From: Homarus americanus
Lineage: Eukaryota; Arthropoda; Malacostraca; Decapoda; Nephropidae
DNA length: 64,000 bases
NCBI RefSeq assembly: GCF_018991925.1
Contig: NW_024748870.1
Location: 4,665,436-4,729,435 of the forward strand
Reading direction: 5' to 3'
Part shown: one piece after another, positions 37,243-50,241 of the stretch
Position numbering within the stretch: the first letter of the stretch is position 1
Layout of the letters: the number at the start of each line of letters is the position of its first letter
The notes under the pieces: generated by a model
The model's database searches: none
Seen by the model: the letters and a program-made list of their open reading frames with translations, nothing else
What the model was told of the DNA's origin: nothing
Translations under genes and position numbers: made by a program

Positions 37243-38401
37243 TTACTTATCACACAAAGACCGGTTTCATGCGTATCTGAGTAAGGACAGGAAGCTCCAC
37301 TAAATTTCCGGCCACTCGTGACAGTAGACATGTATTAGAATGTGTAATAAATTAAAGTAGGTGTCATCGGTATGTCATTGGTCGTAAACGCTTAAGAAGT
37401 TTGTAATCCGTAAGTAAATCTGGTCCCTGAGCTACACACCGAACTGGGCGGAGTGACAAATACCAGGTGTCAACAATGTTCAGTTACCCCCATGTGAATG
37501 TCTTCTTCATTGTATTAAACCAACACATACGTGGAATAATGATAATAACAGTATCTTGTGTGAATGCCCTCCCTCAACACGCATGTCTTTGTTTTTTTTA
37601 TTTGTTGACATTTAATCAGTAGATAAATAACTATTATTATTACTCATCCTCACAATTAAGTGGCAGTTTAGTGTAGTGAGGAATAATAACAAAGGAACAC
37701 TGCAGACATCCTGTGATTAACACCATAACACAACAGTAAACTGAGTGTAGAACTGCAAGTGGGCGACATAAACAGAAAACAAAGCTTACTTTATTACTGA
37801 TAATATTATTTGTATTAAATTATTACCCTGTTAGATTGAATAAATTATGTTTGGAAAGCTTAGCTAATGTTTAGGTTCGGATTCAATTTGTGAGATACAC
37901 TATATTAGTACTGTACAGCTTCGTTAATATTGCTGTGTTGACTGTACAGTACATGTGTACTGTACATTACTATACCTCACTGATCAATTTTATACATCTC
38001 CATCGGGCATCCTCTAATGTTTGTTTTCGTATTTATTAACAGTTTTAGTTAACATATTATTATATCTGATGAACTGAAAACACAGCGACCAGCTGGACGC
38101 GTCAGGGAACTCTCGAAGACTTGTGTTACTCACTTGTCACCAGCAGGGCTGGCCGTGACGCCGTGACGTGACGATTGTTGTCCTGGTGAACTGGAGTTAT
38201 CCTAGCTTGGTCACTGCATGGATTGACTGTGGGTCGGAGTGGTGAGTGAGTGGTGCACACTGGTTATAAGTAGCTAACTGGTAGGTAGTTTGTCGTTTTC
38301 ACTTAGTTCATAATTCAGTTTTAAAGGTTTATATACACAAAGCCAGGAGGGGAGGCAGACGAGCAAAGTTGTGTTGTGGTGTGTCACAGTGGTGTCAGAG
38401 T

Positions 38402-38584
38402 ATGGACAGAGAGCTGGAACACAGACCCATGGACACCAGGTCATGGGCACAAGGTGTGGAGGCGGGGTGCGACACTACTGGCCGCACGGAGAGACTGACG
38501 GCAGAATGGCAGATAGCAGGCATCCTGGCTACCACATCCTGTGTTGTAATTAACAGTCACCAACACCACAACGCCGTCCACTGA
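38402..38584 (+). CDS. Candidate short ORF, unknown product (60 aa)
   Basis: The ATG at 38402 follows an acceptor-like GTGTCACAG and opens 60 codons (MDRELEHRPMDTRSWAQGVE...) ending at TGA 38584, in a locally G+C-rich patch. A second frame is also open here. No domain was recognised. It may instead be part of a 5' untranslated exon or mere chance. Confidence 0.2.
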   Translation: MDRELEHRPMDTRSWAQGVEAGCDTTGRTERLTAEWQIAGILATTSCVVINSHQHHNAVH

Positions 38585-40430
38585 CACAATCAACCTCAAA
38601 TGAGTTTCCGAATTGGTGTCCGATTCACTGTGATCGGATCATAAGCGCAAATGTATTACATAAATTGACAAGAACGGAACATTGTTGAGGGAAATTGTAA
38701 ATAAAAAAAAGTTAATTAGGAGACTTATAACGGAGTAGATGGAAGATTCAACTAGTCATAAAACACTTAATTTGAATTTCCACCCGAGTTGTTGTGGTCG
38801 AACTAAAGACCCAAACACCTTTCTTTATCTAGAGACTATTTAACTTCAACTAAAATTATTTATGGAAAATCTTATAAAACACAAAATAACAGATTTGTTA
38901 TTAAGGAAGAACGATGTAGAGGAAGAATTGCCAAATTGTGAGACTGACATAAATTTCTTAAACGAGTCCCTGAATTGGTCGTACTGGTTGTGTTGCCGGG
39001 CGGTAAACATGCAAATAATACGTTCCTGTCCTATGATTAAATTCCTTTTAGGAGAGTATGAATGTAAATACTCAAGGAAGGGAAAGTTATTGATTGCGAA
39101 TGATGAGATCGGTTGGGGAGTGACCCAGGGGACAACAACTGGGGATGGAATGTGAATTAAGGGCAGGATGATATAACTCAAGCAGAGGCGTAGCTTACGG
39201 AGAAGAGGAAGATTACCACCTATCCTCGGCCAGCTACCCCGGGGGAGGGAAATGGGACGGATGAAGAAAGGATAGTCTGGAAGCTTACAAACCGAACTTA
39301 ACACTTAACAGCTTTATACAAGTCGAGAAGAAAACACCTCTCCGCTGCTTTTATTCAGCTTTAGTTATAATATTTATCGCACTGTCAATTAAAAGATCAT
39401 AAAGAAATTTTTTAAATTAGTCTTTCAACAACAGCAGGATGAGCCACTGTAAAAGATTTTTAACCTCTTCGATATATGTAGACTGAATATCAAACAATTG
39501 AACCCTGATCTTTAGTATCGGATTCTCCACAACCCGGTACTTGATATTAATCCAGTGCACATTACGTTGTTGATCATTTGCCAGTTTCTTTTATAAGCTA
39601 TTATTCAAAAGTTCAGCAGAGTGACGCTTGACCTTTTGATACCGATTACGGATATTTCTTCATTCTACCTGTTGGCTATTGGTCCTGTAAATATAACAGT
39701 GAAAATTATTTGCTTATTTCTTTTGGTGTGTACGAAATCTGTTTTTTTTAATTAATTCATGAAGTTTGAAAGCTGTCAACAATCACTACTTTACGATGTC
39801 AAAGAGAAAAAATGCCTCAAGTTGTGTTACGAGCGAGGATATTTACCATACATTTTATATTAAAGTCAAATTGGTATAACACATATTGTATCGTAGTAAC
39901 ATACTATATAACACTGTGATCAGACAAACACAAGTATCTTCGTGATTATACTTACCGAGCACGTTTATAATGTGCTTTTTGGCGTCTTTGTTGCTATCAC
40001 GACCGTAAACTATCTCAAAAGTTATATATCTCTAAGATACTTAGAATATATAAATATATATAAAGTCTGATGTTATTCCTCAAGTCAGTACATAATATAT
40101 ATCACCAGCAAATAGAATATTTAAATCATTTACCAGAACTTACCAAACAGTCAAGACTCTTCGCTGGCCTCCGTCTTGAGATCCCCGACACACACATGTT
40201 TAGTGCGGTGTGCCGTACGTCCATGTTTAACAAGTTAACATGAGAATACACGAATCAAACTTTCTTGAGTTTCCTGACAACTTCAGTACATTTACAGTTT
40301 CTATGTTTTAGTTTGATTTTATAAATTTTACATTTGTGGATCTCGATGAGAGTAAAACAATAGGGTGTACAAAACTAGTGTTTATTTCAGGCCACATCTT
40401 CTACAGAGGCTTATGCTAAGGTTATTGCTC
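38585..40430. other. Noncoding or unrecognised DNA
   Basis: Open frames exist on both strands between 38846 and 39304 (97 aa plus, 152 aa minus), but they overlap, match no family I know and lack splice signals. The remainder is A+T-rich with nothing identified. Confidence 0.4.
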
Positions 40431-40469
40431 GATGTAGCGCCCCAGGTGGCGCCGACCTCCCCTAGTTTG

Positions 40470-40633
40470 TGACAGTCTAGTAGTACTCGCTACACACGGC
40501 ATCCCTAGCGCAGTAGTCTAGCAGTACTTGCTACACACGGCATCCCTAGCGTATAGTCCTAACAGTACTTGCTACATACGGCATTTCTAGCGCAGTAGTC
40601 TAGCAGTACCCGCTACACACGGCATCCCGAGAG
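40470..40633. repeat. 41-bp tandem repeat, four copies
   Basis: Unit CAGTAGTCTAGCAGTACTTG plus CTACACACGGCATCCCTAGCG, with an exact 41-bp period (TACACACGG at 40491, 40532, 40573 and 40614). Confidence 0.95.
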
Positions 40634-41189
40634 CAGTACCCTTGCCATACTACGCCCTCTACATACCTAACAATTGCCATTAGCCAAGCTGTGCCACGGG
40701 CAGGCGAAATTGAGCTGGTAGTCAACAGATGGCAAGGCTCATAATTTCTCTTGTAAAGCTGTGCCACAGGCAGGCGGAAAGTGAGGTACATATCACTCGC
40801 AAAACAAGAATTATTCAGATGCTTCGAGGAATTGTAAACCTTACCACCAAGGAGCGTAGAATACAAAGTCACAGAGCCCGTAGCATATTAGTATACATCA
40901 TCATTTGACTACCACCAAGATGGCAGATAAATAGAGATTTTTACACTAGTACTTTTGGTTAATGTGTTGTAATATGAAGATGCCAACCAGTGATGATGAC
41001 GCTTCCGCACACTCTTGATGGTAGCGCAGCTCTGTAGTGGACGCTTCGGCCCTGAGTGTTTTATCCTGGCTGGGTTAGGATAGGATAGGTTAGGTTAGGT
41101 TAGTTATGTTAGATTCTGGTAAGTTCGACTAGGGTAAGTTTCTAGGTTAGATTGTTACGTTTAGTTTGAGTAAATTGTTACATTAGGTT

Positions 41190-41475
41190 ATGGAAAGTTG
41201 TTAGGTCAGGGTAAGCTGGGGTAGATTACGTCAAATTAGGTTCAGTGAGAGTAAGCTGGGGAAGATTACGTCAAATTAAGTTAAGGTAGAGTAAGCTGGG
41301 GTAGATTACGTCAAATTAAGTTAAGTGAGAGTAAGCTGGGGTAGATTACGTAAAATTAAGCGAGAGTAAGCTGGGGTAGATTACGTCAAATTAAGTGAGA
41401 GTAAGCTGGGGTAGATTACGTCAAATTAAGTTCAGGCAAAGTAAGCTGGGGTAGATTACGAAGTTGGGTTAAGAA
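41190..41475. repeat. About 40-bp tandem repeat, seven copies
   Basis: Unit AGAGTAAGCTGGGGTAGATT plus ACGTCAAATTAAGTTAAGTG. Some units are shortened by loss of the AAGTTAAG part. Confidence 0.95.
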
Positions 41476-41682
41476 TTACCTGGGCTGAAACTCCCTACAA
41501 AAAGCTTCATCATCACCGTGACACAGAATGTACTCAGTGTGAGTCACTAGACAGTCCCTCGACGAGTATGATTAAATTAAATTCGTCTTAAATTACGAGT
41601 TCTTGTCTTTTCTTGTAGAGGATCAATAATGAAATTGGAGGAAGGAATGAAGGTGTACGAGGGTGGCAACACACTCATACAC

Positions 41683-41707
41683 ACTCTCACATACACACAT
41701 ACACACA

Positions 41708-41750
<43 letters not shown>

Positions 41751-41757
41751 TCACTCA

Positions 41758-41792
<35 letters not shown>
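41683..41792. repeat. (CA)n microsatellite with CACT interruptions
   Basis: CA tracts at 41718-41746 and 41760-41792, with ACTCTCTC and TCACTCACTC interruptions. Confidence 0.97.
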
Positions 41793-41794
<2 letters not shown>

Positions 41795-42483
41795 GGACCG
41801 CCTCACAGCCTAGCTTGGCCTCACCCTCACACACTGACTAGGACATAGTGCCTCGCTGGATGTGGTTCACTTCCCCTCCCACAAGGCCTCCTTCACACAA
41901 CCTTACAGGCGTTACCTCACAGAACATTTTCTGTATATGTTAAACAAACTTCAGCGAAATTATATTTTGAACAACTCTGATAGCTATAGAACACAATGGA
42001 GTATTGTCTATACTCTACTGGATAAATAAATGAAGAGTCATATATGTGATAGGCTTATCGTTCTGACGTTGAAATACAAATATTCATGGAGACACTGTGA
42101 ATGAATCCCAAAGGTTTTCGGTGTCTTGCAGGTTTACATACAATTACACACTCAAGCATGCTTTAACAGATGATACAGGTGAAGTACACCAGCCCCTTCC
42201 CTGTAGAGGACGCTGAAGTGCTGACGGTGCTAGCGCCACCATCACCATAGCGGCAATCAACCAAACTAACATTAAGAACACTTCAACAACTGAAGTGCTA
42301 ACTGCACATACAGAATTAATACAACATATAGAAACAATATCATACAGGTTTATGTATATGAAGAAAAAAGTTTAAACAACATAAATAATGAGACTCAACT
42401 GTGCATCAAGAGTAATTCTAATCTCGAGATGAATAAAAAAAGTGAAATACATGGTAACATTGAAACAATTATACGACAGCATG

Positions 42484-42672
42484 TCATAGTTGGGTCAATA
42501 TCCTAAAATCCATTGTTTCCTCGTGAGAAATTTTGTCAAGTTTATGATCCATTACTGAAGTGTTGAGGGGCGGCAAGTGGGTGTGGCCGCCGGTCACGGA
42601 CAAACTCCCACCACCAACATGATGGAGGAAAGTTCCATTAGATCTTTTCTTCGAATCCCAACACCGAGTCAA
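42484..42672 (-). CDS. Candidate exon or short ORF, unknown product
   Basis: The open frame includes GGGSLSVTGGHTHLPPLNTS, then VMDHKLDKISHEETMDF, in a patch richer in G+C than its flanks. There is no clear acceptor or donor and no recognised family, so it is weakly supported. Confidence 0.15.
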   Translation of the reverse strand: MTRCWDSKKRSNGTFLHHVGGGSLSVTGGHTHLPPLNTSVMDHKLDKISHEETMDFRILTQL

Positions 42673-42699
42673 TTTAGGCTCTGGCAGGTTTGGTTAATT

Positions 42700-45600
42700 G
42701 ATATTTTGTAAACTTAATGCCGCTGCCGTCATCATCCACCACGCTCGCCCCTCACACAACAATAAGTCTGCAGTCAGCTGATGAGCAATGCCAGGTCAAC
42801 AGAGTATCATTATCACACGACAATGAGCAGCATCCGGTTACCACTGAACCTTATGCAGGACGATAAGATTTAAATTTAACACAACTTTTGATCAGAGAGA
42901 AAAAATTCTAAGGATCTACCTGTAGTTTATATTAGATCATCATCGGATCACCTTATGATAATTATTATCGAATCACCTAATGCATGAGCACCCTTGAACA
43001 CCTTATTTCTGTGTTATTATCTGACTGTCAACGTTACTTTGATCATGTAATGCAGTAGAGGCAGCAGATGACCAGACCACCATCCAACACATGACAACTG
43101 GACAGTTACTGGGGCCCAGTACTGTATCAAGATGCCTAGCCTGGTGTGTTGATCACCGGTTCCTCTACTCCAGCTGAGGAGGACAACGGCCTTCTAGTTA
43201 TATGAAAGCACACCGTCCTCCACACTTAACCAATACATCACTTCTCCCAGACCAGGAAAATAGGTGTTGTTCCCTGGTGCTGAAGGACACGGCGAGCCAC
43301 TACCAGAATATGAAGAAATGTGTCTTACCTCCGACTACTCGACAGTAGAGACCATTCCACAAGCTAAAGTGTTTCTTCTTCTAGATTGGGACAGATACTT
43401 TTATTGTTTACTTCAGAAGAACAAAATGGGTTGTGCTTGGCGGGGAAATTTTCCAGCCCATGTTTGCTGGAATAATGTAATGGTTGTCATCTTGTTCCGG
43501 ATATAACGCGGGCACTGAGGCGCTGCAGCTTCAGATGTGCTGACCAGTTTAGTGAGACCTGTCCATCAACCGGTGATACAGCACCGATAATCAATATTTT
43601 ATTTTTCACCGTAGATCAGATGATCCACACTGCAAACATGTTACACAACGCCTGTGGAGATGGTATTGAGCACACACGTGTCTGGCAGTCACACACACAG
43701 CTGCCAATTTCAAATTCCACAGTTGATAACTTTACTCAGCTTTTTTTACTTTTACTGCTCCCTGACTGGCTGTTGGATGAATACAGAACAAAATTCACAA
43801 CCAATAATCGTGCTCCTGTAGCAGTATAGTTCTATGGAGAAAAAATCAAGTTTCTATGATATATGACACTGCAATTTCACAATGCTTAATGAATATACAA
43901 TATTGTTATACACTTTTATTCTATATACTGTATATACAAGTGAGTGCATGAGGGTGAGTGTGGCTCTGGTGGAGACCCACGATACGATTTGGCAAAATTT
44001 ACACGTAAGAAGTCTGGTGTGCCCTGAGTTTTCCTTGTTCATCATAAGGTCAGTTAGTATCCGTGCCGCTAGTAAGCAAGGTTAAGTTTAAAATGTAGTA
44101 GGTTAAATTGGATTGGTTCGACACGTGCGGGTGGACACCTTTAACAATGTAGTGGGCAAAGACCAATCAACGCTCGTTACGTCCATAGACGTCTGGGTTT
44201 TGCCATATCGCGTCGGGGCCACTGGGGGTGACATGGGGTGCGTTTGATGATGCTATGTACGGATGTTGGTGTAGCAGAGTCGGCTGCTGACAAGGACCAG
44301 GAACCAGTGTTTGTGAGTTGAGCTCAGTACTCATAGTAAGCAGGTAGCACGTGAACCTTGGTTAAACATTGATATCAGCACTGATTGTGACTCCATTTTT
44401 ATGTAGATCCAAATATTTGAATTTCATAATCCACTCAAAGACACAGTTATATAATACAAGAAAATGTCGTTTAATACCAACACATAACTAAAATATTCTC
44501 TCCAATAGCGTAGTAATCATATTTTATCCCACCGACATATCACTTTATGTAAGGCTCACAGCGTCCCAGTATCCTAATGTTCAACAATTATGCTTTGGGG
44601 GTATAATCCAACAAGAGGTTTTAGTAACTTTAACAATATGACGTTAACAACAGGTTTACATTTACAGTATGTTAATAACAAGGTTTTCATTAACACCAAC
44701 AAATTCCCCGAGAATGAGGCACCATTGCTTCTTCAGAGTAAAGTTCTTGGTTACTAACAACACACTCGCTCTAGGTGGGCGTCACCTACTCCTGGCTAAC
44801 ACAGTTCTGGTCATCAATCGTGTTAAGAAACAACATAACACACCCACCACACTCTGACCACCTGTTACTTCGTCCTCCACACAACAACTGAACCAATCAA
44901 ACGAATACTGTTGGGTCAAGCGGAATTGTGTTGTGATTGTTTTGATAAATTGCAGTTTTAATAAAAGTTGTTGCATGGAATAAGAGGAGAGGCTGCCTCG
45001 TGCTTGGCGGTTCAGTTTTCTAGAAATTGTTGAGACTGGCCGCGGCTGGTTGATCACGGCCAACAACGGCGCCTCGTAGTTACTACAACGACCATCTTGG
45101 GGTTTCACCTGACCCCGCCCCACAGCTTGTCTCGTCACACCATCTACTAACCCTAGCCTTATAAGGTGACCTCTATAACCGTTATAATTTGCATCAGTTG
45201 ACTGGTCGCTAAGTGAGTCGGTCTGCTACACCGGTAAATTTACCAATGTTAGCGACCCAACTGTTTTATCAGTAGGCAACCAATTAATTGCTTCGACTGT
45301 AACGGCTGCTTAGGTCGCCAAAAAAAGGGTAGAGCTTAGTCGAGAGGTTAATATCCTCTGTAGGTCATAACCGCTGTCATGTGATAACTTCCTCGAGTTG
45401 ACCAAGATCTTGAATGTCCTTCGTCTCACACCACCTCCTCCTTCAGTACCTTACCGCGCGTGCCCCTACACTCCCCTACCCTTATCACTGGCTTAATCTT
45501 CGTGGCACGTCCACTGTATACCTTAGAGTCTTGAGACTGACCCAGACGGATGCAAAGCTTTCCTCTACTGTTTTAAAGTGTATCATAAAAATGCAAAAAT

Positions 45601-46730
45601 CTGTATGAAGCTGAATATCATTAAGCTATCAGACCCATGTAAATGAGTGATAAAACTTCTCCAACATCCAAGTGGGTCACAAGAAACATTGTACTACGTA
45701 AAGCACCTATGGCATCCTGCTATACTACGTGTTAGGCCTATGCATATACTCCTAATACTCGTACAAGTATCACTCTTACAAAACATCACTTGAGTGACTA
45801 AAGCAACCATATCATAATAGTTACTATAAAAAAGACGCGATCAGCTTCACATAAACCACAGGAAAAAGCTGGAGAGAAATGGAGCTGATGATGAAAATCT
45901 GTTCAAAGGAACGCACCAGCGTGGGAATGTTTACACAGCACACTCCTGCATGGCATAACTTGGAGATATGTCTACGGCCCAGCGCACCTGCTGGGGTATG
46001 CTGCACACACACCAGCTGCATCCTCTAGGCTGTGGTGAAGATGTTTGTGTCCCGGTTTACGCCTCGCAGGAGACAGCTGTGTGGAGCAACACATCGCTCA
46101 TCACGACTGATCGTGGGCGCAGTACCTGGGTTACTTTAAGCAGCACCACCTAAATGATGACTTTTAAAAATAGTTGAGGTATTTTTTATTCCCACGGGAT
46201 CAGCAAGGTTAACCATACACCAATTAAACAACAGCATTAGGCCGTATTAGGTTAAGTGAAGTCATCATAGTTTCTCGTGAATTAAAGACTGTCCGTTGTT
46301 CCCAATTCAGTATTATCTATGTTCTGTTTCATGGGATAACTAACATTTTGATTATTATCCATTATTGATTTATCTACTTACTGTTTAGTATCGTGATGTA
46401 CCTGATAAATCGACGACTTTGGCAAAACTTGGATATGCTTGACACATAGAAGGTAGACGACCTTAGTACTAGGTGGCACTGAGTCTACAACATCTGGTAA
46501 TAGAGTAAGTAAGACAGACGTAATTTACTAAGATAAATACGTTATTACTTTAAGAAAGGGATTATTAACTCTAGATGAAGACGAAAGTAGAGTAAACTTT
46601 AAGAAATGATTGTAACAGTAATAGTCCCTGGAGCTAACGTGACGGTATGAGGTCTCCTTATACTCTCGAGGTTGTGGCGGCAGAGAGAGCTAGATCAGTT
46701 CAGGCTGTGATTAAGGTGATGGCGGCGAGG
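42700..46730. other. No gene identified
   Basis: Mixed-composition unique DNA. Open frames at 43264-43506 (plus) and 44782-45138 (minus, 118 aa) show no recognisable domain or splice context. No array or element is recognisable. Confidence 0.4.
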
Positions 46731-46734
46731 GCAC

Positions 46735-46975
46735 AGATGAGTAAGGTAACACGGAGGTAAGGCAAGATAGGTGGTACTGGGTGAAGGTAAGATAGGTGGT
46801 ACTGGGTGAAGGTAAGATAGGTGGTACTGGGTGAAGGCAAGATAGGTGGTACCGGGTGAAGGTAAGATAGGTGGTACTGGGTGAAGGTAAGATAGGTGGT
46901 ACCGGGTGAAGGTAAGATAGGTGGTACTGGGTGAAGGTAAGATAGGTGGTACTGGGTGATATAGGTGGTGCTAGG
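46735..46975. repeat. 25-bp tandem repeat, about nine copies
   Basis: Unit GGTAAGATAGGTGGTACTGG plus GTGAA, with very few changes (ACCGG, GGCAAG). Confidence 0.96.
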
Positions 46976-48400
46976 GTGAAGAAGGAAGTAATTCTGTGAA
47001 AATATTTTGAATATAAAAAAAAAAAATTGTAAATGTGTGAAAAACCTAGGAGCAAATATTTGAGTTGTGTGTTAGTGAGGGGTAGCGTTTGGAGCGTGTG
47101 TGAGATAGTGTTGTTGGATCATGTGGTGACACAGCAGTGATAACCTCGGAGGGCAGCGTCCGGAGCGGCGGAAGGAACTGTCATGTTTCTGATCTGTGGC
47201 GCCGCGCACTCCCAAGGCAAGAGCTGCAGGAATATCCCCAGACTTTCTATTCTTGCACAAAACTCTGAATTAAAGCAGGGAATAGAAATTTTCCTGATCT
47301 ACGGAGTTGCCGGAGGAAGAAGGGAAAATTGAAGGACCCTTAACTGCCTTACGCCGGCAGAGTTCTGAAAGCGGATGGAAATGAGAGGAAACTATTACAT
47401 GGCTGCCAGGTTCCGGGGCGAGAGGCTAGGTCCAGGGTCACGCTCTATGATAGCAGCTTGAGGGGCGAGCCTGGACTTACAAGCAACTCCTGGGTTTCGG
47501 TACAGAGTGACAACGCTTCTCTCCAATGCGTCTACACCTTCGACTCAAGTGTGTGATCGGTCACCAGTATCTTCAGCTACACACGTATGCCCTTAATCTA
47601 ATGTACCCTACGATGGCTGGAAATACAGTAACGTCCTCTGACTCCTGATGTTTTTTTTTTTTCCTGTTACATAAGATAAACATAACCATAACCTCATTCA
47701 CCCTACTACCATCCCACACATTCTCTGGTACATGTTCCTTTGGTCAAGCCATCTGTTTACAACACTACTTAAGTTCTCAAACACTCGTAATTTATTCCCG
47801 ACTTTTGGTGTTGTAACTAATTCATCCGTTCCTTCACATTCATTTTCAGCCCCAACAGCGTAAGGAAGTGTGGCTATTATTTTTTTTACTCTTTATATCA
47901 CAAAAAGAAAAAAACACTGGTAATGCCGCTGCCTCATTCCCTAAACATCACTTAGAGCGACCAAGTTAACGTTTGGTGTACAGTGGTGGTGTCTATGAGA
48001 GTAATGAGAAAAATTAAAATATGTGTGTGTGTGTGTGTAGGCGCGTCTAAGAGTACCTTTTTTAATGCGGGAAACTCAACCCAACGCTAAAATTTTCAAA
48101 ACTCAACATTAAGGCGATAAAAATTTAGCAAAATACAAGTGGACAAACCCCTCTAGCCATCCCACCGTCCCTGGTTACACTGTTGGTCACCACTGTTCCT
48201 CCACCTCCGGGAATACAAGGATTTTGTGTACAGCGAAGTGACATCAATAAGGTGAGGAATAAAATAATTCTGGTGGGAAATAAAGTGACTGAAATGATCG
48301 AGGCGGGAAAAATTATCGGGTTTACAACGGAAAAAAATGTAGGATTAGGGAAAAGTTGAGTGATGATGGTAGTAAAGAAAGTGATAATAGAGAAATGAGG
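46976..48400. other. No gene identified
   Basis: There is a locally G+C-rich patch at 47140-47500 with a short minus-strand open frame (47072-47260), and a short TG run at 48022. Nothing assignable. Confidence 0.4.
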
Positions 48401-48412
48401 AACACCAAGTGA

Positions 48413-48680
48413 GAGAGAGAGAGAGAGAGAGAGAACTGGAATACACCTGCCGTCGTCATCCTTGAGTACCGTCACTACTAAACACGTATCGCCATTCCAG
48501 GGTACGTACCGTAACTCCTGATTACATTATCGTCACTCCTAAATATGGTCGAGTACCGCCTTACTTTCATTGTATCTAAAAATAACAATAGTAATGATAA
48601 TAATAATGATAATAATAATTTATATAATATTGATGATGATAATAATAATGATAATGATGATGATAATAATAATAATAAAC
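48413..48680. repeat. (GA)n and (ATA/GAT)n low-complexity tracts
   Basis: A GA run at 48413-48434 and a long AAT/GAT-rich tract at 48585-48680. Confidence 0.95.
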
Positions 48681-49079
48681 CTGTAGCACAAAGCGGAAAT
48701 ATTGAAGACAGGAAGAAAAACATTGGCCTATACAGTATGTGGTCACCATCAGGACCACATGATTGGCTGGCTGACTTGCTGACTGTCCACTCTATTCAAA
48801 AGTTCACCTTTGTTCCTCCCCCCACCCCTGGAGGGAACTAGGAGACACACACACAAGTGTTCACGAGCATTTACAAGTGTTCACAAGTGTTCACAACCCG
48901 TGTTTAAAAAAGTCACATCTTTTCCGTGACAGTGAGCAGTTTGTATTCTTCAAATAAGTCTGTTCTTTCTATCGCATCTCAATAAAGGTTTAACCAACAA
49001 CATCAACACTGGTTTAATAACACAAATACCCACGTAATTCGACGAGTTCTTGACCTTTTTTTTCGTTTATGTAATGAAA

Positions 49080-49535
49080 GACATGAGCCAAGACTTCGAA
49101 GCTGTGACACTCCGAAGCTCCAAAACTCAGACGATTCCGAATCGCTGAACCTGCGAAGCTCTTGAAACTTCCTGTAAATCTCCGAGACTCCCCGCGAAGC
49201 TCTGAGACTACCTACGAAGTTCCGAGACTCCATGTGAAGCATTGAGACTTCTTATGAAGCTTTGGACTCCTTGTAAAGCTCCAAAACTTCTTGTGAAGCT
49301 CCGAGATTTCATCTGAAGCTTCGAGACATGTGAATTTACGAGACTCCTTTTGGATCTCTGAAACTCTGTATGAAGCCCCGAGACCTCCTGTGAAGCTCTG
49401 AGACTGTGGTGTTCAAAGACACCTCGCGAAACTCAGAGACTTCCTGAGGAACTTCGAGACTCTTTGTGAAGCACCGAAACTCCTTGTGAAGCTCTAAGAC
49501 TTTTTGTGAAGCTCAGAGACTCCTTCTGGAGCTCC
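49080..49535. repeat. Diverged minisatellite, unit GAAGCTCCGAGACTCCTTGT
   Basis: About 20 diverged copies of an 18-21-bp unit alternating GTGAAGCTCCGAGA and CTCCTTGT. The divergence suggests an older array than the others. Confidence 0.9.
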
Positions 49536-49973
49536 GAGACAACCCAGAGGTCCACCCGTCGCTGTGACCACCTCCAGGGACATTCCGTTGGACCTTTTTC
49601 TTTCACCACTTACACCGCCCACTTCAGGCAACTGTCACACATCTCAGAGAGCACACCTCTATATCTTATGGCAGCAACATGGCACTATGACTTGGCTTCT
49701 GCTCACTGACCTCATGACTTTAACACAATAATGACTTTAAAACCTATCTGGCTTTTTTGTTCTCTTCCGATGTATCACTTGGTCTTTGGAATCTAGTTTG
49801 CATTTTTTCCTTAACATACGAGAAAATTTTGAATTAAAACTCTCCATGTTTAATTTGTATTTTTCACAGAACTATAATTTCACTTACGTTTTTTTTTTCA
49901 TACGATTTGCCCATTTCTTTTTTATTTAGTTCGATTTTTTCTTAGATTCCAATAACGAGAAAATGGAGAGCTA

Positions 49974-50241
49974 TTAGAGGAAACTTAAGGTTTCGACTTG
50001 GCGCTTGTCCTTCTTCAAAGTGTACACAAAGTGCTCCTTAATCTGGTTTCCTTCTGGCAGTGGTGCCGTCATGGCGGTCTTTGCTGGGGGTGAAGACCCT
50101 AAATGTGGATCTTCTTCATGGAAGATCCACAATAGCGGTGTACTTGGTGGTGATCGTTTGGTGACGGTGGTGACGTGATGGTGGTGGCGATTGTCTCCCT
50201 TCATCGTCCGGACGGGTGGTGGTCCCGGCTACACTGCAGCC
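49974..50241 (-). CDS. Candidate short coding exon, unknown product (76 aa)
   Basis: An acceptor-like CTACCTTTTTACAG|G at 50242 is followed by an in-frame TAG and then an ATG at 50204. The open frame runs to a stop at 49974. The protein starts MKGDNRHHHHVTTVTKRSPP and ends in a charged KEHFVYTLKKDKRQVETLSF segment. Base composition is richer in G+C than its surroundings. An internal palindrome (10-bp arms at 50105-50114 and 50121-50130) sits inside. I see no known domain, and it may be noncoding. Confidence 0.3.

Noticed and set aside
38846..39304. 152-codon minus and 97-codon plus frames overlapping each other
   Set aside because: Neither has a recognised family or splice signals. Mutual overlap suggests chance openness in low-stop sequence.
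44782..45138. 118-codon minus frame
   Set aside because: No recognisable motif and no splice signals or homology that can be seen.
45190..45330. Possible structured RNA around GGTCGCTAAGTGAGTCGG
   Set aside because: Only short complementary stretches were seen, with no convincing stem set or known family.
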